Notes: generated by a model not told the origin, from the letters alone. DNA of 64,000 bases from Argyresthia goedartella (GCA_949825045.1 OX463818.1:23700906-23764905), one strand, 5' to 3'; shown: positions 43,949 to 55,860, counted from the stretch's first letter. Made by a program: numbers and translations.

Positions 43949-44140
43949 CGACCTCTATGGCGCTGCGGATGTAGCCCTGCCTGCCATGCGAGAGGTTCCG
44001 GGTTCGATCCCCCACTGGGATAAAAAGAATCCCCAGGTCTTGGATGTTTATGCGTGTGTGACGTCGTTGTTTCTGATTCCCACGACACAGGGTATCCCAG
44101 TGTGGGGTCAGAAGCAATGTATGTGCCTGTATATAAACAC
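43949..44140 (+). mobile_element. SINE family D
   Basis: GACCTCTATGGCGCTGCGGA head, B box GGGTTCGATCCCCC, body GGTCTTGGATGTTTATGCG, tail CAGAAGCAATGTATGTGCCT. Confidence 0.85.
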
Positions 44141-44149
44141 ATATAAAAA

Positions 44150-44755
44150 AAATGCACGGTTAATAATGGGTAAAAATACATTAACACTTATGCGCAAAGG
44201 CGAGCTGATCTATAAAAATAGATTTCTTCCAGCAAACCTGGGCAGGATAGGACAGTCAATTGCTAGTAAGGGCAGTCTGGTGCACAATAAATTAAGTAAC
44301 CTACTAACATATATAATATAATAAGAGTAATATAACACATTTTAATACTTACTTATATCAACGTATAATATTTCAACAAAATACTTAAATACTTAAACTT
44401 AATTCGGAAGAGAAAGGAGATGCAGATTCAATATTTTCTTTAAAATGAAAGGACTATCCCTAATAGCGCAGGGAAGTGCGTTCCAGTCGGATTGCCCTTG
44501 ACCTGAACGAGTGTTCGTAAGCAACAGTGTTGTGCTGAGGAGTTGAGAGAAGAGTCATCGTGTCTGCTATTCCTGTCCCTCGAGAAAAGGAACTCGAAAC
44601 GTTCACGAAGATAGGTGGTGTAGCGCGGATTCATCAAGATATTAAAACGGCAGGAGAGAATGTGCATATCACGGCGAAGACGAATCGAAAGCCACCCTAG
44701 GCTCCTTGCGATACTGGGAGACACAGTCATGTCTTGTTTATGCTTAAACAATAAT
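44150..44755 (-). pseudogene. LINE 3' end: RT C-terminus and 3' UTR
   Basis: The minus strand holds 104 open codons (44751-44440) with ARSLGWLSIRLRRDMHILS, NPRYTTYLRERFEFLFSRD and HCCLRTLVQVK, an RT C-terminal segment. The 3' UTR to 44150 matches 43195-43345. At least one frameshift lies near the C-terminus. Confidence 0.6.
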
Positions 44756-44790
44756 TAACTATAAAATATGAATCTGTGTCTGGGGCGTAA

Positions 44791-44994
44791 TGCCCGATTT
44801 CACCAACGATCCCTATCTTTTAGGGGACACTTTACTGTCAGGGGCCACCTAGCGGTTGTTTCGATTTGCCCCAAGTGTAAGGGTCATCTAGGCTCCTTGG
44901 TGACCCCCAAATATAAGAGTTCGGCCACCGAAACAATCGCTAGACAGCTAAGAAAAAGAGCTGAGTGTCCCTTAACTGTTGGTGAAATCGGGCA
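44791..44994. mobile_element. ~200-bp MITE
   Basis: Inverted ends TGCCCGATTTCACCAAC and GTTGGTGAAATCGGGCA, with inner inverted CTAGCG.TTGTTTCG blocks. The 80-codon open stretch inside is incidental. Confidence 0.75.
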
Positions 44995-45133
44995 AGCAAG
45001 ACGACCATGAAAAGCACTACGTAGAATTTAACAACATAAACATGTATGTCTAAATATGTAACTCTATCCTATATACAGGTACACACAACTGGGCATCCCT
45101 CAGATATCCACGTAATATCCAGGAAATGAAATC

Positions 45134-45953
45134 ATCGAAATTCAATATCAATTTCCTGAATCCGAGATATGGCGAATGCAACGCTTCGCGGCGAGGACAG
45201 CTTCAATATCCTACAGAACCTACTGGAACAAAGCGTCACTCCTTTTCCCGTACGAGGTGGCAGAGGCACAGCTGTGCTCACGTTGAGCCAGTTAGCAAAT
45301 GCCTCATTTTGCGTGACAGGAGGCTAACCCACCGCCGCATATATGGATATATGAAAGTTTCTTCATGATGTTTATCATCACCGTTAGAACAACCATTTAA
45401 CACCCACGTATTGTACTAAGGTTAAATCAATTTTCTCTTTCCAGATGGTCAGTGCCAGGGACAGCCGTAACATTATCACAGAATAATAAATTGGTGATCA
45501 GCACGAAGGCAAGTACCAAGAAGCCACAGGCACACGCACACGCATCGAAATTCAATATCAATTTCCTGAATCCGAGATATGGCGAATGCAACGCTTCGCG
45601 GCGAGGACAGCTTCAATATCCTACAGAACCTACTGGAACAAAGCGTCACTCCTTTTCCCGTACGAGGTGGCAGAGGCACAGCTGTGCTCACGTTGAGCCA
45701 GTTAGCAAATGCCTCATTTTGCGTGACAGGAGGCTAACCCACCGCCGCATATATGGATATATGAAAGTTTCTTCATGATGTTTATCATCACCGTTAGAAC
45801 AACCATTTAACACCCACGTATTGTACTAAGGTTAAATCAATTTTCTCTTTCCAGATGGTCAGTGCCAGGGACAGCGGTAACATTATCACAGAATAATAAA
45901 TTGGGTGATCCGCACGAAGGCAAGTACCAAGAAGCCACAGGCACACGCACACA
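45134..45953. repeat. 410-bp tandem duplication, near identical
   Basis: Unit 1 is 45134-45543, unit 2 is 45544 to about 45953. I count only a handful of differences (for example AGCCGTAAC against AGCGGTAAC). Each unit contains a reversed family E repeat. Confidence 0.9.
45230..45350 (-). repeat. repeat family E (second copy at 45640-45760)
   Basis: AAAGCGTCACTCCTTTTCCC and GAGGTGGCAGAGGCACAGC, with the distal GACAGGAGGCTAACCCACC end. Confidence 0.65.
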
Positions 45954-46149
45954 CAAACAAACACACACAGGGTCAAAAACACGACACGTGATCTTTCAAA
46001 TACGTGACACTGGCAAAATTAACCTCAATTGGGGCTAGTAAGCCATATATTATATATATAAGAAGTAAATTTGTCAGATAGACAGGCAGCCTCCAACTAT
46101 TTGACAACTTATAGCCACTCAGCTGTGGAGCCATCAACAGTTGAACTAT

Positions 46150-46410
46150 TATTTTTCATAGGTTTTGGACTTTATATCCTTGCAATAAGGTTCAAAACCG
46201 CGGGCCATTTTTTGATCTACCCACAGACGAGTGGATATACAGCCTGCAACTACACCATCTGCAATAAGCTTCTGAGATTAGCTGCCATAAACGTTTCACC
46301 AATGACAATCGCTTTACCTTTTGAACACCACCGGCGTTGGATAACGCCACTTTTCCGTTAAAGGTTTTAAATTTTATTACCATGGCACAAGGTTAAAAAT
46401 CGCGACCCGC
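46150..46410. repeat. family R short repeats
   Basis: Blocks of the type AGGTTTTAAATTTTATTACCATGGCA then AAGGTTAAAAATCGCGACCC occur here, and in weaker form at 16213, 51800 and 53345. Confidence 0.5.
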
Positions 46411-46734
46411 CCCAACTACCCTCGGTTTTTGAGAGGTTAAATGACAGCACCTTGCAATAACCGCGCTCGCGTTTAACCTATGTTAAACGTCCATTTGAAG
46501 TAAGCTAAAATCGAAAAAAAAAAAACAATTTGAAAGGAATCCGCGCCATTACTTGTAGTAACTCAAATCGACCAAAAACTGTGGAAGTTTGGCAGTTTTC
46601 CCATATACCATATGTCAATTTGACGCTAAATGCGTTAGATTTGACGTGGATTAAAGCTAATTTCTAAGGGTATTATGGTACAGCTGGAGAAAATCGAGCT
46701 ACTGTTTAGAATAATAACAAATATTTCAAACTTA

Positions 46735-46840
46735 AAAGGTCTTACCACAAAGAAATAACCTCCTGTTCAACACTTGTTCAAAGACAAAAATGCATAGGAT
46801 TTGACGTTTGTTTTGAGGCTAAACTATATCTAATATTAGT
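46735..46840 (-). repeat. repeat family G
   Basis: Reverse copy: CTTACCACAAAGAAATAACCTCCTGTTCAACAC-type start and TTTGACGTTTGTTTTGAGGC end. Confidence 0.65.
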
Positions 46841-46849
46841 TGAAGTAAC

Positions 46850-47450
46850 ATGGAAAGAGTCCATCCAAAACTAGCATCGGTAGCATAGTCTCAGACTCGA
46901 CATAGTAACATAGTAGTCATAGTTATAGGTAGAGCAACCTCAGAACCGGTCAGCAGAGAACCATACTATAAATATCTCCTTAGGATCAGGTCTAGGGAGG
47001 GAGGTAAGCTAAGCATTCTTGCTTCGTAATAGACTATAGACTTTGCTGTGTGTGTAGTTAATACTATCTTGACTAGTTAAGACTTTGTTGCGATGGGTAC
47101 ACGTATGGTAAATGGTTAGTTGGGAAGGTGTAATGTGTTATCATTTGGAACATGATGCTATTAGCAGTGGGCTAAAATATACGGAATGCTAATAAACTGG
47201 AAGTTAGAAAAAAACATAATAACATATTCTCAGCTCAGTGCCTCTCCACAACTATAGGTCAAATCCGAATATCCCTTGAAACAGGTCCTTCGACGCCGGA
47301 TATACTATAACGGCTCCAAAACCGGCAGCTTACAATTCGAAATCAAAAGTCTCGGCGGACATTTCTTGGTTTGCGACCGTTCGACTGTTTTACTAACTGA
47401 GCTCTTGAGTGAGTAGTGTGGCTCAGTATTTAAGCTGACCGATTCTAAAA
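46850..47450. other. no recognisable gene
   Basis: Nothing beyond low-complexity AT-rich sequence. Confidence 0.4.
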
Positions 47451-47454
47451 AACA

Positions 47455-47530
47455 CAGCGTCACGCCATTTCCCATACGCAGAGGCACATTTGCGCCCTCA
47501 TTTAGCGAATTGTTCAAAAGTTACTTCATT
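47455..47530 (-). repeat. repeat family E
   Basis: AGCGTCACGCCATTTCCCAT and GCAGAGGCACATTTG. Confidence 0.6.
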
Positions 47531-47534
47531 TTTA

Positions 47535-48010
47535 CGTGACTATTCTGCTTGCTGGATTCATTGTTTCCATTATTCAACTGCAATATCCACTTCTTAGATA
47601 AGATTCTAGATAATCCACAGCTTACAATATCATTCACATACGGACCTCCGGATCTAATGGTAAGATCTAATTACTCTCCGCTTGGTTGCCTCGTCCCGAT
47701 TCGTCAGGGCCAACGGCGAAATCCGGAGAAACCGTGAGATTTGTCCGGCCTAATTGAATCGGTCAGTTCAATCGGTATTGGGAGATTTGAAGGTTTGTTT
47801 CGGTGGCTTGCAATGGAGAGAAAGACTGAAAGAACCTTCTGTATTAGATTATCGGGTACTTTTCTGCGCAATAAATATCTGAGCCAGTCCTCAAACTTGT
47901 TTTAGGGAAACAGTTAAACAAACGCGAACTATTTCTAGTAGTAAAAAAATGTAAGAGTGGTAAAATGTAATCCGGAGAAATCGTGAGATGTGACCGGCTT
48001 CATTAAACTG
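47535..48010. other. no recognisable gene
   Basis: AATCCGGAGAAACCGTGAGAT (47720) and AATCCGGAGAAATCGTGAGAT (47970) form a direct repeat about 250 bp apart. No gene seen. Confidence 0.4.
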
Positions 48011-48015
48011 GGATG

Positions 48016-48258
48016 ATAATAATAATAATAATACCTTGGACACTATTTACACACATTCATCTAACCACAAACTAGGATTCCCTGTATCTTGGGTACTAGA
48101 CAATACTTATATAGATAAATATTATACTTAGATAGATAAAAAACCATGTGTACAAACATCTGTTCCCATCAAACAAATATTTGCCCCCACCGGGACGCGA
48201 ACCCGGGACCCTTGGCTTCGTAGGCAGCGTCACTGCCGACTCGGCAATTCGGGTCGTC
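48016..48258 (-). mobile_element. SINE family A, full length
   Basis: Tail, body and head with B box (CGGGACGCGAACCCG) present. Ends GGGTCGTC at 48258. Confidence 0.85.
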
Positions 48259-48259
48259 T

Positions 48260-48880
48260 GGTTTGTTAGTTCATGTTGGTATTAGGAGAGCCCAAGGTTT
48301 GTTCTGATGACTTGGAATGCAGAGAAGGACTGAAAGTGATACACTATGTACAGATTACAGGTAAGTACTGTTTTAAGGTTATTAGGGAGATATCTGAAAG
48401 ATAATGCATCAGCCAAAGCAGAACCATTAGCCATTGGATACTTTGTTAAATTAACTAATTACAGTATCTATAGATTTAGAGCAGCATAATGGCGCCATCG
48501 AACGACAAAACGCTGACAATTGACAATAGAGCCATATTGAATTTTACTGACTTGGCGGCGAATTGTCCGTTGCGCCAATATTTCCTCTTCATTATACAGA
48601 AAGTAAACTAAGCTTATCGAATTACGATTGTTTCTGCCACGGACTGTTGTGAAACGTTTGGACACCAGTGCCTTCATCCTTTGTATTAATCTTTCTTATC
48701 TTAACCGATTATTACTTGCGCGAGACGGCTCGTTGTTGTCAATTTTGGGCTCAAAATTATAAGTTAGTTGGTTTTAAATCAACGATGTACTACGTTCATA
48801 ACCTCAATATTCTAATATTGTGCTACAAGGCAAGAGGCATCTTCAATTGTCTTAATTAAAACTAAAGTTTTTGCTAATCT
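48260..48880. other. no recognisable gene
   Basis: 48480-48600 is slightly GC-richer. No exon called. Confidence 0.4.
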
Positions 48881-48883
48881 TGC

Positions 48884-49027
48884 GCCCGGTTTCCGAAAGG
48901 AAAATTAGCTGTGACAACTTGTTAAACTCTTGTTAAACACATTTAAGCCCATAAGGTGCCGCTATTTTGGATTAATCTGTGATTAATCTCTTGTTATATT
49001 TGAATACTCTTTCAGAAAATGGGGGTT
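48884..49027. mobile_element. ~145-bp MITE
   Basis: Imperfect inverted ends CCCGGTTTCCGAAAGG and CTTTCAGAAAATGGGGG, with inner TTGTTAAAC and GATTAATCTGTGATTAATCTC blocks. Similar end words (CCCCCAGTTTCTGAAA) lie at 19176 and 61335. Confidence 0.5.
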
Positions 49028-49029
49028 AG

Positions 49030-50460
49030 TCTAGTAGGAAGTATATTTTAACCCCTATGGACAGGTACAATAGTATATATTTTAAACCTACAGCCTTCCT
49101 ATCAAACTTCTTGAAAACGCAGGTTAAAAGTTTATGCCAAAAGAAACATGAATGAACGCATCATCTAGTTATAAGAAATGTTGTTTAATATTAAGTCATT
49201 AAAAATCAATGCCAATGACACGTAGCAATGTCATTCACATGACAGAAAGTTGCTTTACGCAAAACAGTCTTTTACATCCAACGCCTTATTACAACGAGCT
49301 AAAGTTGTTTATCGCATCAACACTCGCCTGATTGCGTCCAAATGGCGCTTGTAATTACTGACAACGGTAACTGCAGCTATTGAACCGTTAAATTTACGCT
49401 TTCCTAGAATAGTTGTGCGTGTTAATGTTTTCTCGATCGAAAACAAGTTGATGTTCCCAGTTGGAGTGGTAGAGGCGAAGTCTAGTCACACGATATGGCG
49501 TTTGATAAAACGCTCTTACATAACATAAAACTAGTGGCCCTGTGGGCAGTAGACCTCGCTAACAGCGGCCGAAAGGTGGAATGGTGTAGTATATTTTTAG
49601 AACCGGCTCATGAAGCCCTTTAATTTGATACCCCACACGATAGGTATCAGAAAAATAAAATAAAAACATACAAAAAATTAATGACGTCATAATTCCCCAA
49701 ATGGGAAAATCGAGAAAAGCTCTCGACAAAAAAAATAGTAGATTTTACAACAAGTGCACAAAACGAACCATCTTTATCCGAGACTTTTAGCAGCCCGAGC
49801 CGAAGGCGAGGGCTGATAGTAATGTCGAGGATAAAAATGGTTTTGTGGACGAGTTATAAACTCTGCTTTTCACTTCGATTGCGAGAAAATAAATTAACAT
49901 TTCTTTAATTAAATTAATTCTTTCCCGCTACTTTACTTTTTTTAATTTTCCTGCATAATTTTCGGGCAAAGAAAAAAAATATACAGCCTATTCTTAAATT
50001 ATTTTGGAATAATGTTTTTTTTTTGTGGTAAACACGTTTTGATATTTAGTTTCTTTTTCGTATTATCTTATTATAAATCAAAAATGCAAATAGGGATGGA
50101 AATATTATAAATTAGCAAGTTTTATCCATGTACAATTAATTGTTTTTGGCTGTATGGGCTAAATGGTCACTGCCTTAGTGTAGACACATTTAAAAAGCTA
50201 CTTTTATGCACAAGAGCATAAAATTCAACTTTATGTCGCCTAGATCCTGCATAAAGTAGTACTTTTTCGAGCATGAGAAGTGAAAATACTTTTAATTCAA
50301 GGAACACGTGTGCCAAGTTTTGTGAGGATCGCTTGAACTGTGGCCCCTAGACCGGAACTAGACCGAAACGGAGACAGACATAGAAACAGACGAAAGCAAA
50401 ATCGGCCTCCGATCTTGTCGAAATGGAGCCCTTCGCTCGCTTCGCTCGCTTGGTCAATAA
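49030..50460. other. no gene seen; repeat scraps
   Basis: 49790-49820 has a GCCCGAGCCGAAGGCGAGGGC hairpin. 50290-50455 has GTGAGGATCGCTTGAACTGT and GAGACAGACATAGAAACAGACG strings typical of widespread insect repeats. Confidence 0.4.
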
Positions 50461-50467
50461 CATAAAT

Positions 50468-50590
50468 AACATAGCGTCACGCCTTTTCCCATAATGGCAG
50501 AGATATAATAGTGTCCACTTTTAGCTAGTTATACAATATTCATTTTGTATGACAGGGGTCTACCCCATCGCCGCAGCTATGGAATAATGA
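50468..50590 (-). repeat. repeat family E
   Basis: AGCGTCACGCCTTTTCCCAT and GACAGGGGTCTACCCCATCG. Confidence 0.65.
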
Positions 50591-50689
50591 GTTTGCTCTC
50601 GCTGTTTTCCGCTTTAGAAAGTCCGTAGGTATGTATGTACTTAAGATAAATTACTTAGTAATAAAGGTTTCCTCACGTTGTTTTCCATC

Positions 50690-50805
50690 ACCTTCAGAAC
50701 GTCCGTATATAAGTAGTTAAGATAAATAACTTATCTCCTTGGTACATGGTCAGCAATGGGATTCGAACCTGCACCTCCTGCGACCGTACTGCCATGGTGT
50801 ATGCT
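50690..50805 (-). mobile_element. SINE family B, head part
   Basis: TTGGTACATGGTCAGCAATG, GGGATTCGAACCTGCACCTC, minus orientation. The A-box half is diverged. Confidence 0.6.
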
Positions 50806-50959
50806 AACCTAAACGTGATTCTACAGGTTTTACACTATGAGTAACTAAAACTATTTTTTTAAGTCTCTGGGTAACGTAATATTCGATCAAATGCCCACAT
50901 TTGAAGTGCTATTTCTTCAAAAGGAAGCACTTTCCATATCTCGAAAAATATATATTAAG

Positions 50960-51510
50960 ACATCCCTTTTATAGGGTTCAGTAGAGAAACAAGGAACCGT
51001 TATAGTTTCGTCAATCTGTCCGTCCGTATTTCTCAGCAACTTTATGCAGAAACTATCAGGACGACATAGTTGAAACTTGGTTTGTTGATGTATTCTGTGT
51101 TCCTGAAACCATTTTTCCTTAAAGTAAATCGTTAAAGAGACAGCCCCTTCCAAACTTTTAAAGTAAGAGAGTGAAAAATCTAAAAGAATATATATTGTGT
51201 ATCTCAATAAACACTTTCAATGAAAATTGGTTTGAACAAAATAAAATAAGCAGTTTTTAAGATATAAAACATTTATTAAAAACCGCAAATATAACATTGA
51301 CATTCTTACAAACTCTATGAAAAACAAAGTATATTAGGTAGCTGGTGAAGAATGATAGTGATACTTTGGCTAGATGTATCAGGTGCATGTGAAGTGAAGT
51401 GAAGTGAGTAAGTACATGGCTCATATTATTTTTTGGCTTATATTCTACAATTATTACGGAAACCTAAATGTGCGAAGTCCGACACGCACTTGGCCGGTTT
51501 TTTAATATGT
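50960..51510. repeat. widespread insect repeat ending CACGCACTTGGCCGG
   Basis: It starts at CCTTTTATAGGGTTCAGTAG with CAATCTGTCCGTCCGTAT, and ends with GTGCGAAGTCCGACACGCAC then TTGGCCGGTTTTTT. I know this pair of ends from many arthropod genomes, but the element class is uncertain to me. Confidence 0.5.
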
Positions 51511-51894
51511 TTATTTGAAAACATCATATGTCATTGGGGATGAACTATTTGAAAAATAAATATTAACACACGTTTTTCACTTAAAACTTGCAATTATTTG
51601 CGATCTAAAAATAATTTTGATATGTTTTTGCATCAAAATATGTTCAAACTGTTTGTTGGCATTTAAGAAATAATCAGTGGTTTTGAAGAAATAAATGAAA
51701 CTCACAATTTTCGAAATTTTCTGCTGCAGCCATGTTGCAGTGTGAGCTGTAATGAACTTTATTATAACCCCTTAATGCATGGTAACCCATATACGGTTTC
51801 ATAGGTTTTGAACTTTAATATCAAGCAATAAGGTTGAAAATCACCATCCATTTTGGGCAAGGCCATACATTAAAGGGTTCATATGGTTATGTTA

Positions 51895-52105
51895 CGACCT
51901 CTGTGGCGCAGCTATTGTGGCTCTGCCTACCATGCGAGAGGTCCCGGGTTTGATCCCCGGCTGGGGGTAGAGAGAAGAAATAACCCCCCAGGTCTTGCCT
52001 GTTTATATATGTGTGACGTCGCTGTTTCTGTTACCCACGACACAGGGTATCCTAGTGTGGGGTCAGAAGCAATGTATGTGCCTGTATGTAAATGTTTATT
52101 ATGTC
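51895..52105 (+). mobile_element. SINE family D, full length
   Basis: GACCTCTGTGGCGCAGC head, B box GGGTTTGATCCCCGG, body GTGTGACGTCGCTGTTTCTG, tail GGGTCAGAAGCAATGTATGT. Confidence 0.9.
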
Positions 52106-52109
52106 CAAA

Positions 52110-52580
52110 AATTTCAACCAACACGAATCGATTTGCTAATTCTATCGATAGGCGAGCCTTAACAATATTTCGCCCGTCAGGCAATCAGTCTTATGATATG
52201 AACTATGAAGCTATGCAAGTATCATATTACAGAAAAGACCAGCCAGCGTCTCTCCATATGTCCATCCACTAAGCCTAAATGCGAAAACGTTTCCAGACAT
52301 TTGGCAGAACGCCAAACTTTCACTATTGCCGGCTACTTGCACAAGCGCACGCCTCATCAAAAGAGACTAAAACGAGGAACTGGGACGTTTCTCGGAATGC
52401 CGGATTGTCTGGCAGAAAAAAAAAATTGGGTCCAAACGGCTACAGACGGGACCACTTATCGGACCTGCAATTTATTTGGAAAATAACATCTTCCAAACAG
52501 TTTAGCTTGGTTGGTACAATGCTTTCTCAAGACGTTATTTTCCAGCTTCTCAAGAGATAACCTGACTCCTTGACTGTCCC
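52110..52580. other. no recognisable gene
   Basis: Two overlapping open stretches, neither with a known motif or splice pair. Confidence 0.35.
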
Positions 52581-52586
52581 CTATTG

Positions 52587-53008
52587 ACGGCCTCTGCGGG
52601 CGCTGCGGCCGCCCACCATGCGAGAGGTCCCGGGTTCGATCCCCGGCTGGGGATAAAGATAAAAAAACTCCAGGTCTTGGATGTTTATATGCGTGTTTTT
52701 TTTTACACAAATCAAACTAGGCCCGTAATATGTAATGGATACTTGACGACGATATATTTAATAGAGATTAATACTTATGTAAATACATAGAAAACATCCA
52801 AGACTAAGAAACAAATATTCATGCTCATCACACAACTATTTGCCCTTACCGGGATTCGAACCCAAGAGCGTCAGCTTCGTAGGCAGGGTTACTACCCGCT
52901 AGGCTAAACCGGTCGTCAATGTTATTTCGCTGTTTCTCGTTACCAGGACACAGGATATCCTAGTGTGGGGCCAGAAGCAATGTACGTGCCTGTATATAAA
53001 TGTTTATG
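52587..53008 (+). mobile_element. SINE family D interrupted by SINE C
   Basis: Head at 52587-52702 and tail at 52919-53008 make one family D copy once the SINE C between them is removed. Confidence 0.85.
52703..52918 (-). mobile_element. SINE family C, nested
   Basis: TTACACAAATC tail, ACATAGAAAACATCCAAGAC body, B box CGGGATTCGAACCC, head end AACCGGTCGTCAA. Confidence 0.85.
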
Positions 53009-53123
53009 TTTTGCACTATGTTATGTATGACGAAATTGTAATGACATATAAAATATTATGGCACTGGGAAAATTAACCAAAATAGATTTAGGCCGTTAAC
53101 CTACCACCCGCTCGCGTACGTAC

Positions 53124-53217
53124 TTCCTCCATATCGACCGGGGACAGATCATATAAAACTCCGCTGACTCGCGCAAGCACTCCTCCCATAAGATCGCGAT
53201 TGCCGGAAGCCGCCCGT
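53124..53217 (-). other. possible coding exon, low confidence
   Basis: 94 bp, GC-rich, flanked on the minus strand by ACAATATTTCCAG and GTACGTACG. One frame reads RAASGNRDLMGGVLARVSGV then LYDLSPVDMEE and ends in phase 0, the phase with which the 20175-20067 exon begins. Other frames are also open, and the 30-kb gap is large, so joining is speculative. Confidence 0.25.
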
Positions 53218-53432
53218 CTGGAAATATTGTACTATTTTTTGTCGCTGGTTTTGCTGACCGGAAATAGAGAAATCTACCTTCTCTATGGTGTATCACACTT
53301 GAATGGTCGTGAGACAACCTCAGTATAATGTCCTTTTCATAGGGTTGCACTCTATCACCATGGCATAGGGTTGAAATTCACGATGCCTTTTTGCATTATC
53401 GTCGCCATGACAGGCCTTTTAATGCCATATTC

Positions 53433-53665
53433 GACGGCCTCTGTGGCGCAGCGGTTGTGGCTCTGCCTACCATGCGAGAGGTCCCGGGTTCGATCCCCGG
53501 CTGGGGGTAATGAAAAAAATAATAAAAAAAAAAAACAATCCCCAGGTCTTGGATGTTTATATGTGTGTGACGTCGCTGTTTCTGGTTACCACGACACAGG
53601 GTATCCTAGTGTGGGGCCAGAAGCAATGTATGTGCCTGTATGTAAAAGTTTTATGTTTATGTTTA
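53433..53665 (+). mobile_element. SINE family D, full length
   Basis: GACGGCCTCTGTGGCGCAGC head, B box GGGTTCGATCCCCGG, tail TGTATGTAAA and a (TTTATG)n end. Confidence 0.9.
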
Positions 53666-53669
53666 TGTT

Positions 53670-54045
53670 TATATCGATTAGGCACTGTACTGCAACGGAA
53701 AGAGTTATTTAAGAAGAATAAGACCAAGGTATAGCTATACTATATGTTCTATCTTGTAGCGACAGCATCACAAAACTGCAATAAGTAATAAAATAAAAAC
53801 AAACATCGACGTCGAAAAACTTTTGAAGTGAATAACTTATTTAGCCATGATTTGGGTATCGAAAATTGGAGAATGAGGCTAAAAGTGGTGCCTATTTTTT
53901 TTGTAATGACGGATCTAAGTGATGTAACAACATCCTATGGAAATAAATGATTTTTGATTGATTGATTGATTGCCATCCATCAAAACATGGAATTCCTATT
54001 TTTTTTCGATTTCAATATGGGGTTAAGGGTGACTTACTCTAAAGA
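53670..54045. other. no gene seen
   Basis: A TTGATTGATTGATTG microsatellite at 53953-53972, possibly a LINE tail end. Confidence 0.4.
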
Positions 54046-54050
54046 TTTCA

Positions 54051-54200
54051 CACTGTATAGTTGTCGTCAAACTTCTTGAGCATGATTTGACGTAGTGGGG
54101 GAACACTCTCACTCTCTCAAACACTGCCAAAGAGACGCCTTTATCTCGCTTGCGCCATCAAGGTCGATGTTCAAGAAGTTCGACGACAACTATACCAGTG
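54051..54200. mobile_element. 150-bp MITE
   Basis: Inverted ends CACTGTATAGTTGTCGTC and GACGACAACTATACCAGTG with inner AACTTCTTGA.CAT / ATGTTCAAGAAGTT. Confidence 0.8.
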
Positions 54201-54309
54201 TTCAGTGTGTTTCATACGTCAGTATTTTTTGTTGTAAAGAAGTGTAATTCATTCATTCGTTCATCAATCGCCTTTTTTGCTATCAGTGCATTGTGCGAAA
54301 TCATTCAAT

Positions 54310-54800
54310 CAGTCAATCAATCAAATCTCTTTATTACTGTAGATTTTTACATATACTTAGCAACCGTCATTTTTTGCCTATCCACTACATTGGACCACTG
54401 TGGGAGCGGAAGGGCGTAGAAACGCCCACAGATTGATTTTTATATCTTTTAAAAATTCACATCAACACAGGCGAATAAAGCTGTACGTACAAAGAAGGTA
54501 TTGCGTAGGTCCTTGGCGGCAAATCCACTCTCACACACCAGGTTTTTCTGAAGAATATGGTGCAGCGCCGTTTTCACGCCACACCTCAGCGTGAGGCCAC
54601 GAGAAGACGAAGAAGAAGATTGAAGATGATTACGAAGAAGCATATTCTGTGATCCGACGCTGTCTTCCCTTCAATGGCATCACGAAGCCAATATCTTCGC
54701 TTCGGCTGTACACAGACAGAAGTTTTCCTTTTGTTGTGCCTTGAAGGCAGTGGAGTCTCAACTGAACTAATGGAATCGGAAAATGGAAAGTTCACGTTTA
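54310..54800 (-). repeat. LINE-like 3' end, minus
   Basis: CTTTATTACTGTAG (54331) and CCCACAGATTGATTTTTATA match 39750-39870. Upstream minus frames (RGLTLRCGVKTALHHILQKN, KPKRRYWLRDAIEG-like) look repeat-encoded, but I cannot name them. Confidence 0.4.
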
Positions 54801-54857
54801 GTTCTTTTCTTAGTGACTATCTGCAAACCTTAGTGACTATCTGCATAACATAACCAT

Positions 54858-55100
54858 ACGACCCGAATGGCCGAGTCGGCAGTGTCCCTGCCTACGAAGG
54901 TCCCGGGTTCAAGTCCCGGTGGGGGCAAATATTTGTTTGATGAGAACGGATGTTTGTACCCTAGTCATGGTTGATTATCTATCTAAGTATAGTATTTATC
55001 TATATAAGTATGTGTATCGTTGTCTAGTACCCAAGATACAGGGAATCCTAGTTTGGGGCTAGATCAATGTGTGTAATTAGTTCAAAGGTATTATTATTAT
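54858..55100 (+). mobile_element. SINE family A
   Basis: Full-length plus copy with a 13-base deletion before the B box. Confidence 0.85.
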
Positions 55101-55204
55101 TTATTTATTACTATAGGGCTGCTGCAACTCCATATTTGGAAATAAAAGATGCAATCGAATATGAAGGGCTTAATTGCGACATCTTTTAAACGTGACAGAT
55201 AAAG

Positions 55205-55330
55205 ACAACTGTGAACTCCGGCGATGGGTTAGCCCCCAGTCACGCAAAATGGAGTATTTAATAACTAAAAGCGGGCATAACTATGCTTCTGCCACCCCGT
55301 ACGAAAAAAGTGGTGACGCTGTTTCTGTTT
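55205..55330 (+). repeat. repeat family E, long copy
   Basis: GGCGATGGGTTAGCCCCCAG, TCACGCAAAATG, CTTCTGCCACCCCGTACG, GTGACGCTGT: the most complete arrangement of the family here. Confidence 0.7.
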
Positions 55331-55483
55331 TTTTTTTGTTTGTTACCATTTGTGCTATTTGTAATCATTCCTAACTTTTAATTAGGTTAATTAGTAGAAC
55401 AAGAGTTTACTTCGCCAGGCGACTAACCTTGACTTTGGCTCACCTTGACTCCAATTTATTAATGTCTCGTTATCACACAATTT

Positions 55484-55690
55484 GACGACCTCTGTGGCAC
55501 AACGGTTGTGGCTCTACGTGCCATGCGGCGAGAGGTCCCGGGTTCGATCCCCGGTTGGGAATAAAAGACAAAAAAACCCCTTGAATGTTTATGTGTGTGA
55601 CGTCGCTGTTTTTGGTTCCCACTACACAGGGTATCCTAGTGTGAGGCCAGAAGCAATGTATGTGCCTGTATGTAAATGTTTATTAAACTG
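55484..55690 (+). mobile_element. SINE family D
   Basis: GACGACCTCTGTGGCACAAC head, B box GGGTTCGATCCCCGG, tail GAGGCCAGAAGCAATGTATG. Confidence 0.9.
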
Positions 55691-55860
55691 TTGTATGTTA
55701 CACCTACATAACAGTAGCCATAACATGTAATTCCGATAATTCATCGCTTTTGAAAAATGTATTTCTGATATCAATAGCAATACCTATCGAATTCAAAATT
55801 GTACCAATGGGAATTCTGATATTGATCACAGTCGCAATCGCTTGAAAGGCACGGGCAATT

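Noticed and set aside
44768..45010. 80-residue plus-strand protein
   Set aside because: Lies wholly inside an inverted-repeat MITE (44791-44994).
45126..45778. Duplicated 80-108-residue proteins
   Set aside because: The reading frames cover a duplicated non-coding unit containing a reversed family E repeat. No family recognised.
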